DNA of 60,413 nucleotides from Usitatibacter sp035624355 (lineage in GTDB: Bacteria > Pseudomonadota > Gammaproteobacteria > Burkholderiales > Usitatibacteraceae), in contig DASPRQ010000096.1 of assembly GCA_035624355.1 (NCBI GenBank), forward strand, positions 1 through 60,413. The letters are read 5' to 3'. Positions 44,838 to 52,940 of the stretch are shown one piece after another (within the stretch, counting starts at the first letter, position 1; each line of letters starts with the position of its first letter). Below the pieces are notes generated by a model that was not told the DNA's origin, made no database searches, and was given only the letters and a program-made list of their open reading frames with translations. Made by a program: the position numbers and the translations under genes.

Positions 44838-46204
44838 GGCGCGGCGGCATCTTCGCGGCTGCCCTCGCGCTCGCGGGCTGCGCGATGGTCGGCCCCGACT
44901 ACCGGCGCCCGGACCTGGCGCTGCCGGCCGCCTACCCGGAAGCGGGCGAGGGCACGGCGGCGTCCGTCCCGTTGCAGTGGTGGAAGCTCTACGACGACGC
45001 GAAGCTCGACGAGCTCGTGGGCTCCGGCCTCGGGCGCAACGCCGACGTGCGGCTCGCCGCAGCGCGCGTGGAGGAGGCGGAAGCGGCGCTGCGCGAGGCG
45101 CGCGCGATCCGCCTCGTTCCCGAGGTGGACGCGCAGGCCGGGGCCCTGCGCGGGCGCGCGGCCGTGTCGGGCCAGTACGCCACGGGCAACACGTTCACGC
45201 TGGGCCTCGCGACCTCGTTCGAGGTCGACGTGTGGGGGCGCCTGCGCCGGGGCGAGCGCTCGGTCCAGGACGAGCTGCTCGCCTCGCGCTACGGGCGCGA
45301 CACGGTCGCGCTCACGCTCGCCGCCACGATCGCGCGCACCTACTTCGCCGCGCTCTCCCTCGACTCCCAGTACACGGCCTCGGAGGAGATCCTGCGCTCG
45401 GCCGAGGACTCGCTCGACCTCACGCGCAAGCGCCTCGAGGGCGGCGTCGGCTCGAACCTCGACGTCTACCAGGCGGGGACCCTTCGCGACGTCTCCTCGG
45501 CGCAGCTGAAGGAGATCGCCCGCCAGCGCGCCATGGTGCAGCACGAACTGGGTGTGCTCACCGGGAACCTCGACCTCGTGGTGCCGGCGAAGGAGCTGCA
45601 CGAGCTTCCGGTCCCGCCCCTTCCGCCGCCGGGCCTGCCCTCGCAGCTGCTCGAGCGCCGGCCCGACGTGCGCCAGGCCGAGGCGCAGCTCGAGGCGGCG
45701 ACCGAGCGCATCGGCGTGGCGCGCGCCGCGCAGTTCCCGACCCTCTCGCTCACGGGCTCGGCCGGCCTGCAGAGCGCGGAGCTCGACTCGCTGCTCCATC
45801 CCGGCTCGAAGGTGTGGTCGATCGGCGCGGGGCTCCTCGGTCCCGTCATCGACGGCGGGCGCTACGCGGCGCGCACGCAGCAGGCCGAAGCGCAGGCGCG
45901 CCAGGCCGAGGCCGTCTACCAGCGCGCGGTCGAGAACGCGTTCCGCGACGTCTCGGACGCCCTGTCCAACATCCGCCTCGGGGCGCAGGAGGACCGCGAG
46001 CTCGCCTCGCGCCTCGCGCAGGCGCGCTCCGCGCTGCGGCTCGCGAACCTGCGCTACGAAAGCGGCTATTCGCCCTTCCTCGAGGTGCTCGACGCGCAGC
46101 GCACGCTCAACCTCGCGCAGCTCGAGTACATCCGCAACCGCCAGAACTACCTCTCGTACACCGTCGACCTCATGAACGCGCTGGGCGGGGGCTGGACGGA
46201 GTAG
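44834..46204 (+). CDS. Outer-membrane efflux lipoprotein (OprM/NodT family)
   Basis: 456 residues from GTG (GTGA junction with the permease). The lipobox ALAGC gives Cys16, followed by MVGPDYRRP, the NodT-family start. Two OEP repeats form the trimeric barrel and helical tunnel: NADVRLAAARVEEAEAALRE, and later LLERRPDVRQAEAQLEAATE. It is the only outer-membrane factor in the window and may serve the two upstream pumps too. Its end overlaps the convergent epimerase gene by 35 bases. Confidence 0.94.
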   Translation: MRRGGIFAAALALAGCAMVGPDYRRPDLALPAAYPEAGEGTAASVPLQWWKLYDDAKLDELVGSGLGRNADVRLAAARVEEAEAALREARAIRLVPEVDAQAGALRGRAAVSGQYATGNTFTLGLATSFEVDVWGRLRRGERSVQDELLASRYGRDTVALTLAATIARTYFAALSLDSQYTASEEILRSAEDSLDLTRKRLEGGVGSNLDVYQAGTLRDVSSAQLKEIARQRAMVQHELGVLTGNLDLVVPAKELHELPVPPLPPPGLPSQLLERRPDVRQAEAQLEAATERIGVARAAQFPTLSLTGSAGLQSAELDSLLHPGSKVWSIGAGLLGPVIDGGRYAARTQQAEAQARQAEAVYQRAVENAFRDVSDALSNIRLGAQEDRELASRLAQARSALRLANLRYESGYSPFLEVLDAQRTLNLAQLEYIRNRQNYLSYTVDLMNALGGGWTE

Positions 46205-47189
46205 CGCGCCGGTCGAAGGCACGCAGCAGCCCGGCTTCGCGCTCGGGCGCGAGTCCTGCCTTCCAGGAGTGCGGCGCGGGGCGGGCGGCCGACCAGCGCA
46301 GCGTATCGGCGATCGTCTCGGCGAGCGGCCGGAAGGCGAGGCCCGCGGCCACCGCGCGCGCGATCGGAACGCCCATGAAGCCGCGGGTCCCGGGCTCCGA
46401 CTCGGGAACCCAGAGCGGCATCTCGGTCCAGGGCTTCACGCCCTGCGCGGCCAGGAACGCCTCGTCGAGCCACGCGAACTCGACGTCGGAAGCGGCGGCC
46501 GCCCGGCAGCCCTCGAGCAGCGCCCCCATGGCGATCGGATCCGCGGGCCCCGTCGCGTTGCAAGTCCCGCCCGTGCCGCGCTCGAGCGCCGCGACCATCC
46601 ACGCCGCGAGGTCGCGCACGTCGACGAATTGCACCGTCCGCTCCGGCCGCCCGGGCGCCGCGACCCGGCCGCCGCGCGCGATGCGCGCCGGCCACCAGGT
46701 GAAGCGGTCCGTGGGGTCGTGGGGGCCGACGATGAGGCCCGGCCGCACGACGAGGGCGCGGTCGCCGAAGGCCGCGCGCACCTCGAGCTCGCAGGCGGCC
46801 TTGAGAGCGCCGTAGGTCTGCGGCGTCCACGCCTCGGGCAGAGGGTCGGGCGGCGCCTTGAGCGGGGCCTCCTCGCCGAACCCCTCTCCCGCATACGCGG
46901 AGATCGACGAGACGAAGACATAGCGCGCGGCCCCGGCGAGCGCCGCCGACGAGCGCGCGACGACCTGCGGGAGATAGCCCGAAGTGTCGACGACCGCGTC
47001 CCATCGCTGCGCCGCGACCGCGGGAGCGAACGGCACGGCGGCGCGATCGGCGATCACGGTGGCCACGCGCGCATCGGGCGGCGAGCTGATCCCGCGATGC
47101 AGGTGCGTCACGTCGTGGCCGCGCGCGAGCGCGGCGTCGGTGAACGCGCGGCCGAGGAAGACCGTGCCGCCCAGGACCAGGATGCGCAT
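46170..47189 (-). CDS. NAD-dependent epimerase/dehydratase family protein
   Basis: 339 residues. The Rossmann nucleotide loop is MRILVLGGTVFLGRAFTDAA (GGTxFLGR), followed by RYVFVSSISAYAG and a Tyr-x-x-x-Lys catalytic pair in QTYGALKAACE, then VRPGLIVGPHDPTDRFTWW. This resembles the extended SDR group with sugar-nucleotide or RNA-binding-like members. Function is not assigned. The start codon follows TAAGAT by 6 nt without an SD. It is divergent from earP with only 27 bases between the two starts. Confidence 0.88.
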   Translation of the reverse strand: MRILVLGGTVFLGRAFTDAALARGHDVTHLHRGISSPPDARVATVIADRAAVPFAPAVAAQRWDAVVDTSGYLPQVVARSSAALAGAARYVFVSSISAYAGEGFGEEAPLKAPPDPLPEAWTPQTYGALKAACELEVRAAFGDRALVVRPGLIVGPHDPTDRFTWWPARIARGGRVAAPGRPERTVQFVDVRDLAAWMVAALERGTGGTCNATGPADPIAMGALLEGCRAAAASDVEFAWLDEAFLAAQGVKPWTEMPLWVPESEPGTRGFMGVPIARAVAAGLAFRPLAETIADTLRWSAARPAPHSWKAGLAPEREAGLLRAFDRRATPSSPRPARS

Positions 47190-47195
47190 CGCCGC

Positions 47196-47209
47196 ATCTT
47201 ATATAGAAT
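47196..47209. promoter_or_regulatory. Back-to-back -10 elements of the epimerase/earP divergent pair
   Basis: On the minus strand TAAGAT (47196-47201) ends 6 nt before the epimerase ATG. On the plus strand TAGAAT (47204-47209) ends 7 nt before the earP ATG. The hexamers are 2 bp apart, so only one polymerase should fit, and both mRNAs should be leaderless. -35 regions would lie inside the opposite genes and are weak. Confidence 0.55.
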
Positions 47210-47216
47210 CCGCGCC

Positions 47217-48416
47217 ATGGCTCGCGAGGCGGAAACGTGGGACGTCTTCTGCCGCGTCGTCGACAACTACGGCGACGTGGGCGTGGCATGGCGGCTCGCC
47301 CGCCAGCTCGCGGTCGACCACGGCAAGCGCGTGCGCCTCTGGCTCGACGACCTCACGGTGCTCGCCAAGCTCCGGCCCGAGATCGCGCCGGCGTACGACA
47401 TCCAGTCGCTGGAGGGCGTGGAGGTGGCGCGGATGCCGCGCGATCCGCAGGTCCCGTTCGACGAAGTGGCCGACGTCGTGGTGGAGACCTTCGGCTGCGA
47501 TCCGCCGGAACGCTACGTGCTCGCCATGGCGGGGCGCACGCCGCGGCCGCGCTGGATCAACCTCGAGTACCTGAGCGCCGAGGACTGGGTCGAGGGCAGC
47601 CACGCCCTCCCGTCGCCGAACCCGCGCCTGCCGCTCGTGAAGCACTACTTCTTCCCGGGATTCACCCCGCGCACGGGCGGGCTGCTGCGCGAGCGCGGGC
47701 TGCTCGAGCGGCGCGACGCGTTCCGGGTCGATGCCGGTGCGCAGGCGCAGTTCTGGCGCCGTCTCGTGGGCCGCGCCCCGCCCCGCGACGCCCTCACGGT
47801 GAGCCTCTTCGCCTACGCGGGAGCGCCCTTCGACTCGCTGCGCCTCAGCCTCGCGGCCTATCCGGGGCCCGTCTGGCTCGTGGTCCCCGAGGGAGCCGCG
47901 GCCACCGCGCTCGCGGGCCGCGAGCCCGCCCATCCCACCATCCGGCGCAACCGCCGCGACGGCGGCTCGCGCAGGGAGGTGGAGGTGATCGGGATCCCGT
48001 TCCTTCCCCAGGACCGCTACGACGAGCTGCTCTGGGCCTGCGACGTGAACTTCGTGCGCGGGGAGGACTCCTTCGTGCGCGCTCAGTGGGCTGCGCGGCC
48101 GTTCGTCTGGCACATCTACCCGCAGGACGACGGCGCGCACTGGGTGAAGCTCGCGGCGTTCCTGCGCCGCTACACCGAGGACCTCGACCGGGCGCACGCC
48201 GGGGCGGTGACCGGGCTGTGGGAGGCCTGGAACCGGCGCGAGGGCACGCCCGCCGAGGGAGCGCCGGCCGGTGTCGGGCTTGGCGAGGCCTGGGCCGCCT
48301 TCATCGCCCGTCGGGAGACGCTCGCGGCGCACGCGGCGGCGTGGTGCGAGCGGCTCGCCCGTCGGCGGGACCTGGCTGCGGAGCTGGTGGATTTCGCCGA
48401 CAACGTGCTAAAATGA
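47217..48416 (+). CDS. earP: EF-P arginine rhamnosyltransferase EarP
   Basis: 399 residues. EarP transfers rhamnose from dTDP-rhamnose to Arg32 of EF-P, allowing it to rescue ribosomes stalled on polyproline. The N-terminal signature WDVFCRVVDNYGDVGVAWRL includes the Asp residues of the active site, and PRWINLEYLSAEDWVEGSHA and HYFFPGFTPRTGGLLRE are highly characteristic. The C-terminal part has FVRGEDSFVRAQWAARPFVW for nucleotide binding. The efp gene lies 228 bases downstream on the same strand. Start choice is supported by a -10 7 nt upstream. Confidence 0.95.
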   Translation: MAREAETWDVFCRVVDNYGDVGVAWRLARQLAVDHGKRVRLWLDDLTVLAKLRPEIAPAYDIQSLEGVEVARMPRDPQVPFDEVADVVVETFGCDPPERYVLAMAGRTPRPRWINLEYLSAEDWVEGSHALPSPNPRLPLVKHYFFPGFTPRTGGLLRERGLLERRDAFRVDAGAQAQFWRRLVGRAPPRDALTVSLFAYAGAPFDSLRLSLAAYPGPVWLVVPEGAAATALAGREPAHPTIRRNRRDGGSRREVEVIGIPFLPQDRYDELLWACDVNFVRGEDSFVRAQWAARPFVWHIYPQDDGAHWVKLAAFLRRYTEDLDRAHAGAVTGLWEAWNRREGTPAEGAPAGVGLGEAWAAFIARRETLAAHAAAWCERLARRRDLAAELVDFADNVLK

Positions 48417-48581
48417 AAAGCTTTTTTGGGCGTGGGGGCGGCGGGAACGGCGTTGGAGCGGACGGTCGGAAGGCAAGCCGCGCCAGGGCCCGATGCAGGG
48501 GCCGACGCCGCTCAACGTCATCGGGCAAGAGGCGCCTGTTTGATGGGAGGGGCCCTGTCTCGCCCGGGCAGGGCGGCACTT

Positions 48582-48587
48582 GATAAT
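48582..48587 (+). promoter_or_regulatory. Putative -10 element for efp
   Basis: GATAAT (5 of 6) lies 57 nt before efp. It would give efp its own promoter separate from earP. No good -35. The 228-base gap also has stems such as GCCCTG/CAGGGC at about 48553-48575 and an AT-rich AAAAGCTTTTTT right after earP, but no confident terminator. Confidence 0.4.
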
Positions 48588-48644
48588 GCGGCGCGGGCAC
48601 CCATGTGGGCTGCGGGCGCCAGGAAAGCTCAACGGACGGAATTC

Positions 48645-49205
48645 ATGAAGATCGCTCAGGAACTGCGCAGCGGCAACGTCATCATGGTCGGCAAGGACCC
48701 GATGGTCGTGCTCAAGGCCGAGTACAACAAGGGCGGCCGCAACGCCGCCACCATGAAGCTCAAGCTCAAGAACCTGCTCACCGGCTCGAACACGGAGACC
48801 GTGTACAAGGCCGACGAGAAGTTCGAGCTCCTCGTGCTCGAGAAGAAGGAGGTCGCCTACTCCTACTTCGCCGACCCGATGTACGTCTTCATGGACGGCG
48901 ACTACAACCAGATCGACATCGAGAAGGACAACCTCGGCGACGCGGTGAACTACCTCGAAGACGGCATGATCGGCGAGGCCCTCTTCTACGAGGGGCGCGC
49001 GATCTCCTTCGAGCTGCCGACGACGATCGTTCGCGAGGTGATCTACACCGAGCCTGCCGTGCGCGGCGACACCTCGGGCAAGGTCCTCAAGCCCGCCAAG
49101 CTCAAGACCGGCTTCGAGGTGCAGGTGCCGGCGTTCTGCGCGACCGGCGACCGGATCGAGATCGATACCCGCACCCACGAGTACAAGCGGCGCGTCTCGG
49201 CGTAG
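48645..49205 (+). CDS. efp: Elongation factor P
   Basis: 186 residues, three beta-barrel domains. It binds between the P and E sites and helps form Pro-Pro bonds. The loop that reaches the peptidyl-transferase centre reads NKGGRNAATMK, and Arg32 sits at its tip, as in EarP-dependent EF-Ps (Lys34 is used in E. coli instead). The C-terminal signature is RIEIDTRTHEYKRRVSA. With earP just upstream, both partners of the arginine-rhamnosylation system are present; the dTDP-rhamnose genes are not in this window. Confidence 0.96.
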   Translation: MKIAQELRSGNVIMVGKDPMVVLKAEYNKGGRNAATMKLKLKNLLTGSNTETVYKADEKFELLVLEKKEVAYSYFADPMYVFMDGDYNQIDIEKDNLGDAVNYLEDGMIGEALFYEGRAISFELPTTIVREVIYTEPAVRGDTSGKVLKPAKLKTGFEVQVPAFCATGDRIEIDTRTHEYKRRVSA

Positions 49206-49227
49206 CGCGCGGCGCCGATCGGTGGCG

Positions 49228-49249
49228 AAAGGGCGCTTCGGCGCCCTTT
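49228..49249. terminator. Hairpin terminator candidate after efp
   Basis: AAAGGGCGC and GCGCCCTTT form a perfect 9-bp stem capped by a TTCG tetraloop, 22 bases after the efp stop. The T-run is only three bases, so strength is uncertain. Confidence 0.6.
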
Positions 49250-49293
49250 GGCTTCCTGGATCGCCTTTCTTCGAGTCCCGCCTTCAGGCCATG

Positions 49294-49299
49294 TACCAT
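49294..49299 (+). promoter_or_regulatory. Putative -10 element, leaderless esterase transcript
   Basis: TACCAT ends 8 nt before ATG 49308. No Shine-Dalgarno is present. The predicted start of transcription is at the A of the ATG. The -35 region (TCGAGT at 17 bp) is weak. Confidence 0.45.
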
Positions 49300-49307
49300 T
49301 GCGCCCC

Positions 49308-50417
49308 ATGGCCCTCAAGCGCGCGCAGTGGAAACCCGGCCGCGTGGTCGTGCTCGAGCACGATTCGCGCATCCTTCGAGACAACCCCTTGCGCGATCCC
49401 CACGCGCGCAAGCTCGCGGTGTGGCTCCCGCCCCAGTACGACGAGGGCGGCTCGCGGGGCCGGGGGCGGCGCTTCCCGGTGCTCTACGACATGGTGGGCT
49501 TCACCGGCTCGGGGCTCGCGCACGTCGCGTGGAAGGGCTTCAGCGAGAACGTGCCCGAGCGCGCGGCGCGCCTCGTGCACGAGCGGCGCATGGGGCCCGC
49601 GATCATCGTCTTCCCGGATTGCTTCACCGCGCTGGGGGGCAACCAGTACGTGAACTCCTCGGCGATCGGCGACTACGCCGACTACCTCACGAAGGAGATC
49701 GTGCCCTTCGTCGACCGGGAGTTCCGCACGCTCGCCGCGCGCGAGCACCGCGGCTGCTTCGGCAAGTCCTCGGGCGGCTACGGCGCGATCGTCCACGGCA
49801 TGAAATACCCGAAGACCTGGGGGGCGGTCGCCGACCACTCGGGCGACGCCTACTTCGACTTCGTCTACTGGCACGACTGGCCCAACACCCTCAACGAGCT
49901 CGCCAAGTACCGCGCGCGGCCGGCGCGCAACGGCCCCTGCGACGTGCGCCGCATGGAGAAGGGCGCCGACCGCGGGCGCGACGACGGGCGGGTGCGCCGC
50001 TTCCTCGAGGCGGTGTGGGCCAAGCCCAAGCTCGGCATGGCCGAGGCCCACTGCATCATGAACCTGTGCATGGCGGCCACCTACGACCCGGATCCGCGCG
50101 CGCCCAACGGCTTCCGGCTGCCCTTCAACCTCGAGACGGGCGAGGTGCTGCCGGAGCGCTGGAAGCGCTGGCGGGCGAACGACCCGGTGAATCTCGTCGC
50201 GAAGCACCGCGCGGGCCTCGCGAGCCTGCGGGGCATCTACATCGACTGCGGCTGGCGCGACCAGTATCACATCCAGTACGGCGCGCGCATCCTCTCCAAG
50301 CGCCTCGCGCAGAGCCGCATCCCCCACGTGTACGAGGAGTTCGACGACAACCATTCGGACATCGACTACCGGATGGACGTGTCGCTTCCGTTCCTCTACC
50401 GGGCGCTGCGCCCCTGA
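49308..50417 (+). CDS. Alpha/beta hydrolase, esterase D/FrsA-like (PF00756 type)
   Basis: 369 residues without a signal peptide. The nucleophile elbow CFGKSSGGYGA places Ser154 in G-x-S-x-G, and His349 in DDNHSDID is the likely catalytic His. The putative oxyanion region is MVGFTGSG. Overall layout matches the esterase family that includes enterochelin esterase-like and S-formylglutathione hydrolase-like enzymes. It carries an insert of about 60 residues (about 190-250) rich in charged residues. Substrate unknown. Followed after 11 bases by a secreted protein gene. Confidence 0.85.
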   Translation: MALKRAQWKPGRVVVLEHDSRILRDNPLRDPHARKLAVWLPPQYDEGGSRGRGRRFPVLYDMVGFTGSGLAHVAWKGFSENVPERAARLVHERRMGPAIIVFPDCFTALGGNQYVNSSAIGDYADYLTKEIVPFVDREFRTLAAREHRGCFGKSSGGYGAIVHGMKYPKTWGAVADHSGDAYFDFVYWHDWPNTLNELAKYRARPARNGPCDVRRMEKGADRGRDDGRVRRFLEAVWAKPKLGMAEAHCIMNLCMAATYDPDPRAPNGFRLPFNLETGEVLPERWKRWRANDPVNLVAKHRAGLASLRGIYIDCGWRDQYHIQYGARILSKRLAQSRIPHVYEEFDDNHSDIDYRMDVSLPFLYRALRP

Positions 50418-50428
50418 GGAGCGGTGCG

Positions 50429-51328
50429 ATGGGAGCGGCGAAGCCGGCGATCGCGCGCGTGGCCTCGCTCGCGCTTCTCGCCGCCTCGATCGTCGCGCCG
50501 GGCGCCGCACGGGCGGCGGGCCAGCCGCGCGCTCCCGAGGCGCCCGCGCAGCGCGAGTATCGCCTCGAGGTCGGCGGAAAGTCCGGGCCGCTCCTGGGGG
50601 TCGAGGCGGTTCGGGTGATCACGTCGCCCGGCACGCCGAAGGCGCGCGCGTGGCCGGGGATCGTCGTTCGGGCGGCGACGGGGCTGCCCGCCCCGTTCTA
50701 CGACTGGGTGCGCGGCGGGCTCGGCGGCGCGGGCGAGCCGCTCGCCGCCACGCTCACCGAGCGCGACGAGCGCGGCGTCGTGCTCTCCCGCGTCGAGGTG
50801 CGCGACGCGATCGTGAGCGAGGTCGCGTTTCCCGCCCTCGACGCGGCGAGCCGGGCCCCGGCTTTCATGGCGGTCAAGGCGCGGGCCGCGTTCGCCCAGG
50901 AGCCGCCCGGTGCCGCGGCTCCGGCCCGGGCCGCCTCGCCCCGCCCCGAATCGCGCTGGCGCGCCTCGGGCTTCCGCCTCGTCCTGGGGCCGCTCGATTG
51001 CCGCGAGATCGCGCACGTGGACGCTTTCACCGTCGCGCCGGGCGCGCCCGCGCAGCTCGCGATCGCGATGCGCGGGACGAGCGCCGCCTCCTTCGCGAAG
51101 TGGCTCTCGGTTCCGGGGCCGCATCGCCTGCCGAAGGGCCGGCTGGAACTCCTCGCCTCCGATGGAAGGACCGTCCTCGCGCGCCTCGAGCTGCACGAGG
51201 TGACGGTCGGCGATTTCCGCAGCACGCCGCGGGCGCCGGGAGGGGGCGGCGGCCCGTCCGGCAACGGCGAAGCGCGCCTGTCGGTCCAGCGCGTCGCGTT
51301 CACGTACTCGCCCGCGATCACGCGCTGA
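50429..51328 (+). CDS. Exported protein with two phage-tail-tube-like (gp19-like) modules
   Basis: 299 residues with a signal peptide (ARVASLALLAASIVAPGAAR, cleavage near 30). The mature part reads as two similar modules (about 40-155 and 180-299). Module 1 has the order seen in T4 gp19-type tail-tube proteins: YRLEVGG, PGIVVRAATGLPAPFYDWVR, ERDERGVVLSRVEVRDAIVS and FPALDAAS. Module 2 repeats it in weaker form (FRLVLGPLDCREI ... GRLELLASDGRTVLARLELH). No phage gene lies nearby. The resemblance is my reading and is not proved. A GAGGAG SD precedes the ATG. Confidence 0.6.
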   Translation: MGAAKPAIARVASLALLAASIVAPGAARAAGQPRAPEAPAQREYRLEVGGKSGPLLGVEAVRVITSPGTPKARAWPGIVVRAATGLPAPFYDWVRGGLGGAGEPLAATLTERDERGVVLSRVEVRDAIVSEVAFPALDAASRAPAFMAVKARAAFAQEPPGAAAPARAASPRPESRWRASGFRLVLGPLDCREIAHVDAFTVAPGAPAQLAIAMRGTSAASFAKWLSVPGPHRLPKGRLELLASDGRTVLARLELHEVTVGDFRSTPRAPGGGGGPSGNGEARLSVQRVAFTYSPAITR

Positions 51329-51347
51329 GCGGCGCGCGCCCGCGACC

Positions 51348-51929
51348 GTGGACTGCCCATCGGCCCCTTCGAAGCGCGCGGCGCACGCGGCCGGGCGGGC
51401 GTGGCGCGCGGCGGGCATCGCGCTCGCCCTGGGCGCGGCACCGGTGGCCGCGGCCCACGGCGAGCGCATCACGCTGCCCGCACCGGGCGCCGAGCTCTAC
51501 GCGCCCTCGCGCGCCTGCCTCGCGAAGGTCCTCGAGGATCCGGTCGCCCGCGCGCGCTCGTCGCTCGGCGCCGTGCTGCGAGCGCGCCTCTATGCGAACG
51601 GCTACCTCGTGCGCGACGTCGGGGGCGTGCGCGAGATGGCGTGGGTGGGCGAGGTGCTCGTGTTCGCGGTGAGCCCGCTGGGCGGCGACCCCGGCGTGTA
51701 CGCGTGGGAATGCCCCGGGAACACGGTGCGCCGCGTGGTGAAGCCGTCGCGCTCGAGCCGTGCGCACCCCCTCGGCACCGACTTCTTCCAGCTGGTCGGG
51801 ATCGACGGCGACGTCCTGTACTACGCCCACGCGGCCGACGTGGACTCGCCCACCCTCGAGCGCGACCTGGAGCGCGGCGTGGAGATGCTGCGGCTGCGGC
51901 CGTTCCGGCCCCGGGTGTCGATGCGCTAG
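51348..51929 (+). CDS. Hypothetical exported protein (193 aa)
   Basis: 193 residues from GTG 51348. A signal-like segment (RAWRAAGIALALGAAPVAAA) precedes a mature domain of about 155 residues with two Cys (RACLAK and YAWECPGN) that could form a disulfide. The family is not recognised. It follows the tail-tube-like gene by 19 bases and may be expressed with it. Its 3' end overlaps the convergent AraC-type gene by 4 bases. Confidence 0.65.
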   Translation: MDCPSAPSKRAAHAAGRAWRAAGIALALGAAPVAAAHGERITLPAPGAELYAPSRACLAKVLEDPVARARSSLGAVLRARLYANGYLVRDVGGVREMAWVGEVLVFAVSPLGGDPGVYAWECPGNTVRRVVKPSRSSRAHPLGTDFFQLVGIDGDVLYYAHAADVDSPTLERDLERGVEMLRLRPFRPRVSMR

Positions 51930-52861
51930 GCGGGGCGCCGGCGTGCCCGCTTGCGCCAGATCGACGGCGGCTTGCGGAACGCGCGGCGGAAGGCGTGGGA
52001 GAAGGCGCTCGCCGATTCGTAGCCCGCTTCGCGCGCGATGGACTCGATGGGGCGGGGGGTCGCGAGCAGGAACTCCGCGGCGAGCTGCAGGCGCCAGCGC
52101 GTGAGGAACGCGAAGATCGGCTCGCCCATCACGTCGCTGAAGCGCTCCGCGAGAGCGCTCCTCGACAGGCCCACCTGGCGGCCGAGGCGCTCCACCGTCC
52201 AGGGCTCCGAGGGGCGCCCGTGGACGAGCGCGAGGGCCCGGCCGACGAAGCGGTCGTTGAGTCCCGCGATCCACCCCTTGCCGCCCGCGGGGAGCGACTG
52301 CACGTAGCGGCGCAGCGCCTCGATCATGACGAGCTCGGCCAGCCGCTCGCGCCGTGCCGAGCCGCCCACGGGCGGCGCGTCGCTCGCCGAGAGGTGCAGC
52401 CCCAGGGCGCCCGTGAGCCAGTTGAGTGGCGGCGCGCCGAGCAGGTCCGCCTGGAGCACCGGCGGCAGGCAGGCGAGGAGGGGTTGCGCGAGGTGCCGCT
52501 CGAAGGAGGCCGCGATCGAGACCCAGCGCGTGCCCACGCCCTGGCCTCCCACGCGCACCGGCAGCAGCTCGCCGGCGAGCGGGGCGCGCTGGAGCGCGGA
52601 AAGCGATACCGCCTCCGCGTCGAGCGAGCTCGCGAGCAGGTGCGCCTCGCCGCCGGGCACGAAAGCGAGGGTGCCCGCGGCGAGCCGCAGCGGCTCGGCC
52701 GGCCCCGCCTTCAGCAGGCACTCCCCCTCGAGCACCAGGTGCGCGCGGGCGACCGAGGGCGCCGCGGGCACCGCCACACACCACGGGGCGCGCGCGGCCG
52801 CGTCGAGCGTCACGTCGGCCGTGAAGCGCGCGAGGCGCAGGACTTCGGAAAGCGCGTCCAT
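51926..52861 (-). CDS. AraC family transcriptional regulator
   Basis: 311 residues. An N-terminal cupin-type sensor (about 20-190: LVLEGECLLKAGPAEPLRLA, FVPGGEAHLL) precedes two helix-turn-helix motifs at about 205-305. The second contains the AraC signature SIAREAGYESASAFSHAFRR and FRKPPSIWRKRAR. Similar regulators often control small-molecule catabolism or stress genes. Its start codon is preceded by TATGAT at 8 nt with no SD. Confidence 0.9.
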   Translation of the reverse strand: MDALSEVLRLARFTADVTLDAAARAPWCVAVPAAPSVARAHLVLEGECLLKAGPAEPLRLAAGTLAFVPGGEAHLLASSLDAEAVSLSALQRAPLAGELLPVRVGGQGVGTRWVSIAASFERHLAQPLLACLPPVLQADLLGAPPLNWLTGALGLHLSASDAPPVGGSARRERLAELVMIEALRRYVQSLPAGGKGWIAGLNDRFVGRALALVHGRPSEPWTVERLGRQVGLSRSALAERFSDVMGEPIFAFLTRWRLQLAAEFLLATPRPIESIAREAGYESASAFSHAFRRAFRKPPSIWRKRARRRPA

Positions 52862-52869
52862 AGCCGCGC

Positions 52870-52875
52870 ATCATA
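52870..52875 (-). promoter_or_regulatory. Putative -10 element, leaderless AraC-type transcript
   Basis: TATGAT on the minus strand ends 8 nt before the ATG of the AraC-type gene, with no Shine-Dalgarno between. The upstream side adjoins the REP-like stem-loop at 52883. Confidence 0.45.
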
Positions 52876-52882
52876 GCGAAAT

Positions 52883-52912
52883 GGGGTCAGGTCCCTTTTC
52901 GGCCCTGTCCCC
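52883..52912. repeat. REP-like stem-loop
   Basis: GGGGTCAGG (52883-52891) pairs with CCTGTCCCC (52904-52912), 8 of 9 positions, around the loop TCCCTTTTCGGC. The core ATGGGGTCAGGTCCCTTTT is like the palindromic REP elements mobilised by RAYT (TnpA-REP) transposases in proteobacteria. Only one copy is seen in the window. It lies between the divergent-in-orientation ends of two minus-strand genes. Confidence 0.55.
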
Positions 52913-52940
52913 TAGGCGAATCCCGGGCTCGGACGGCTTC

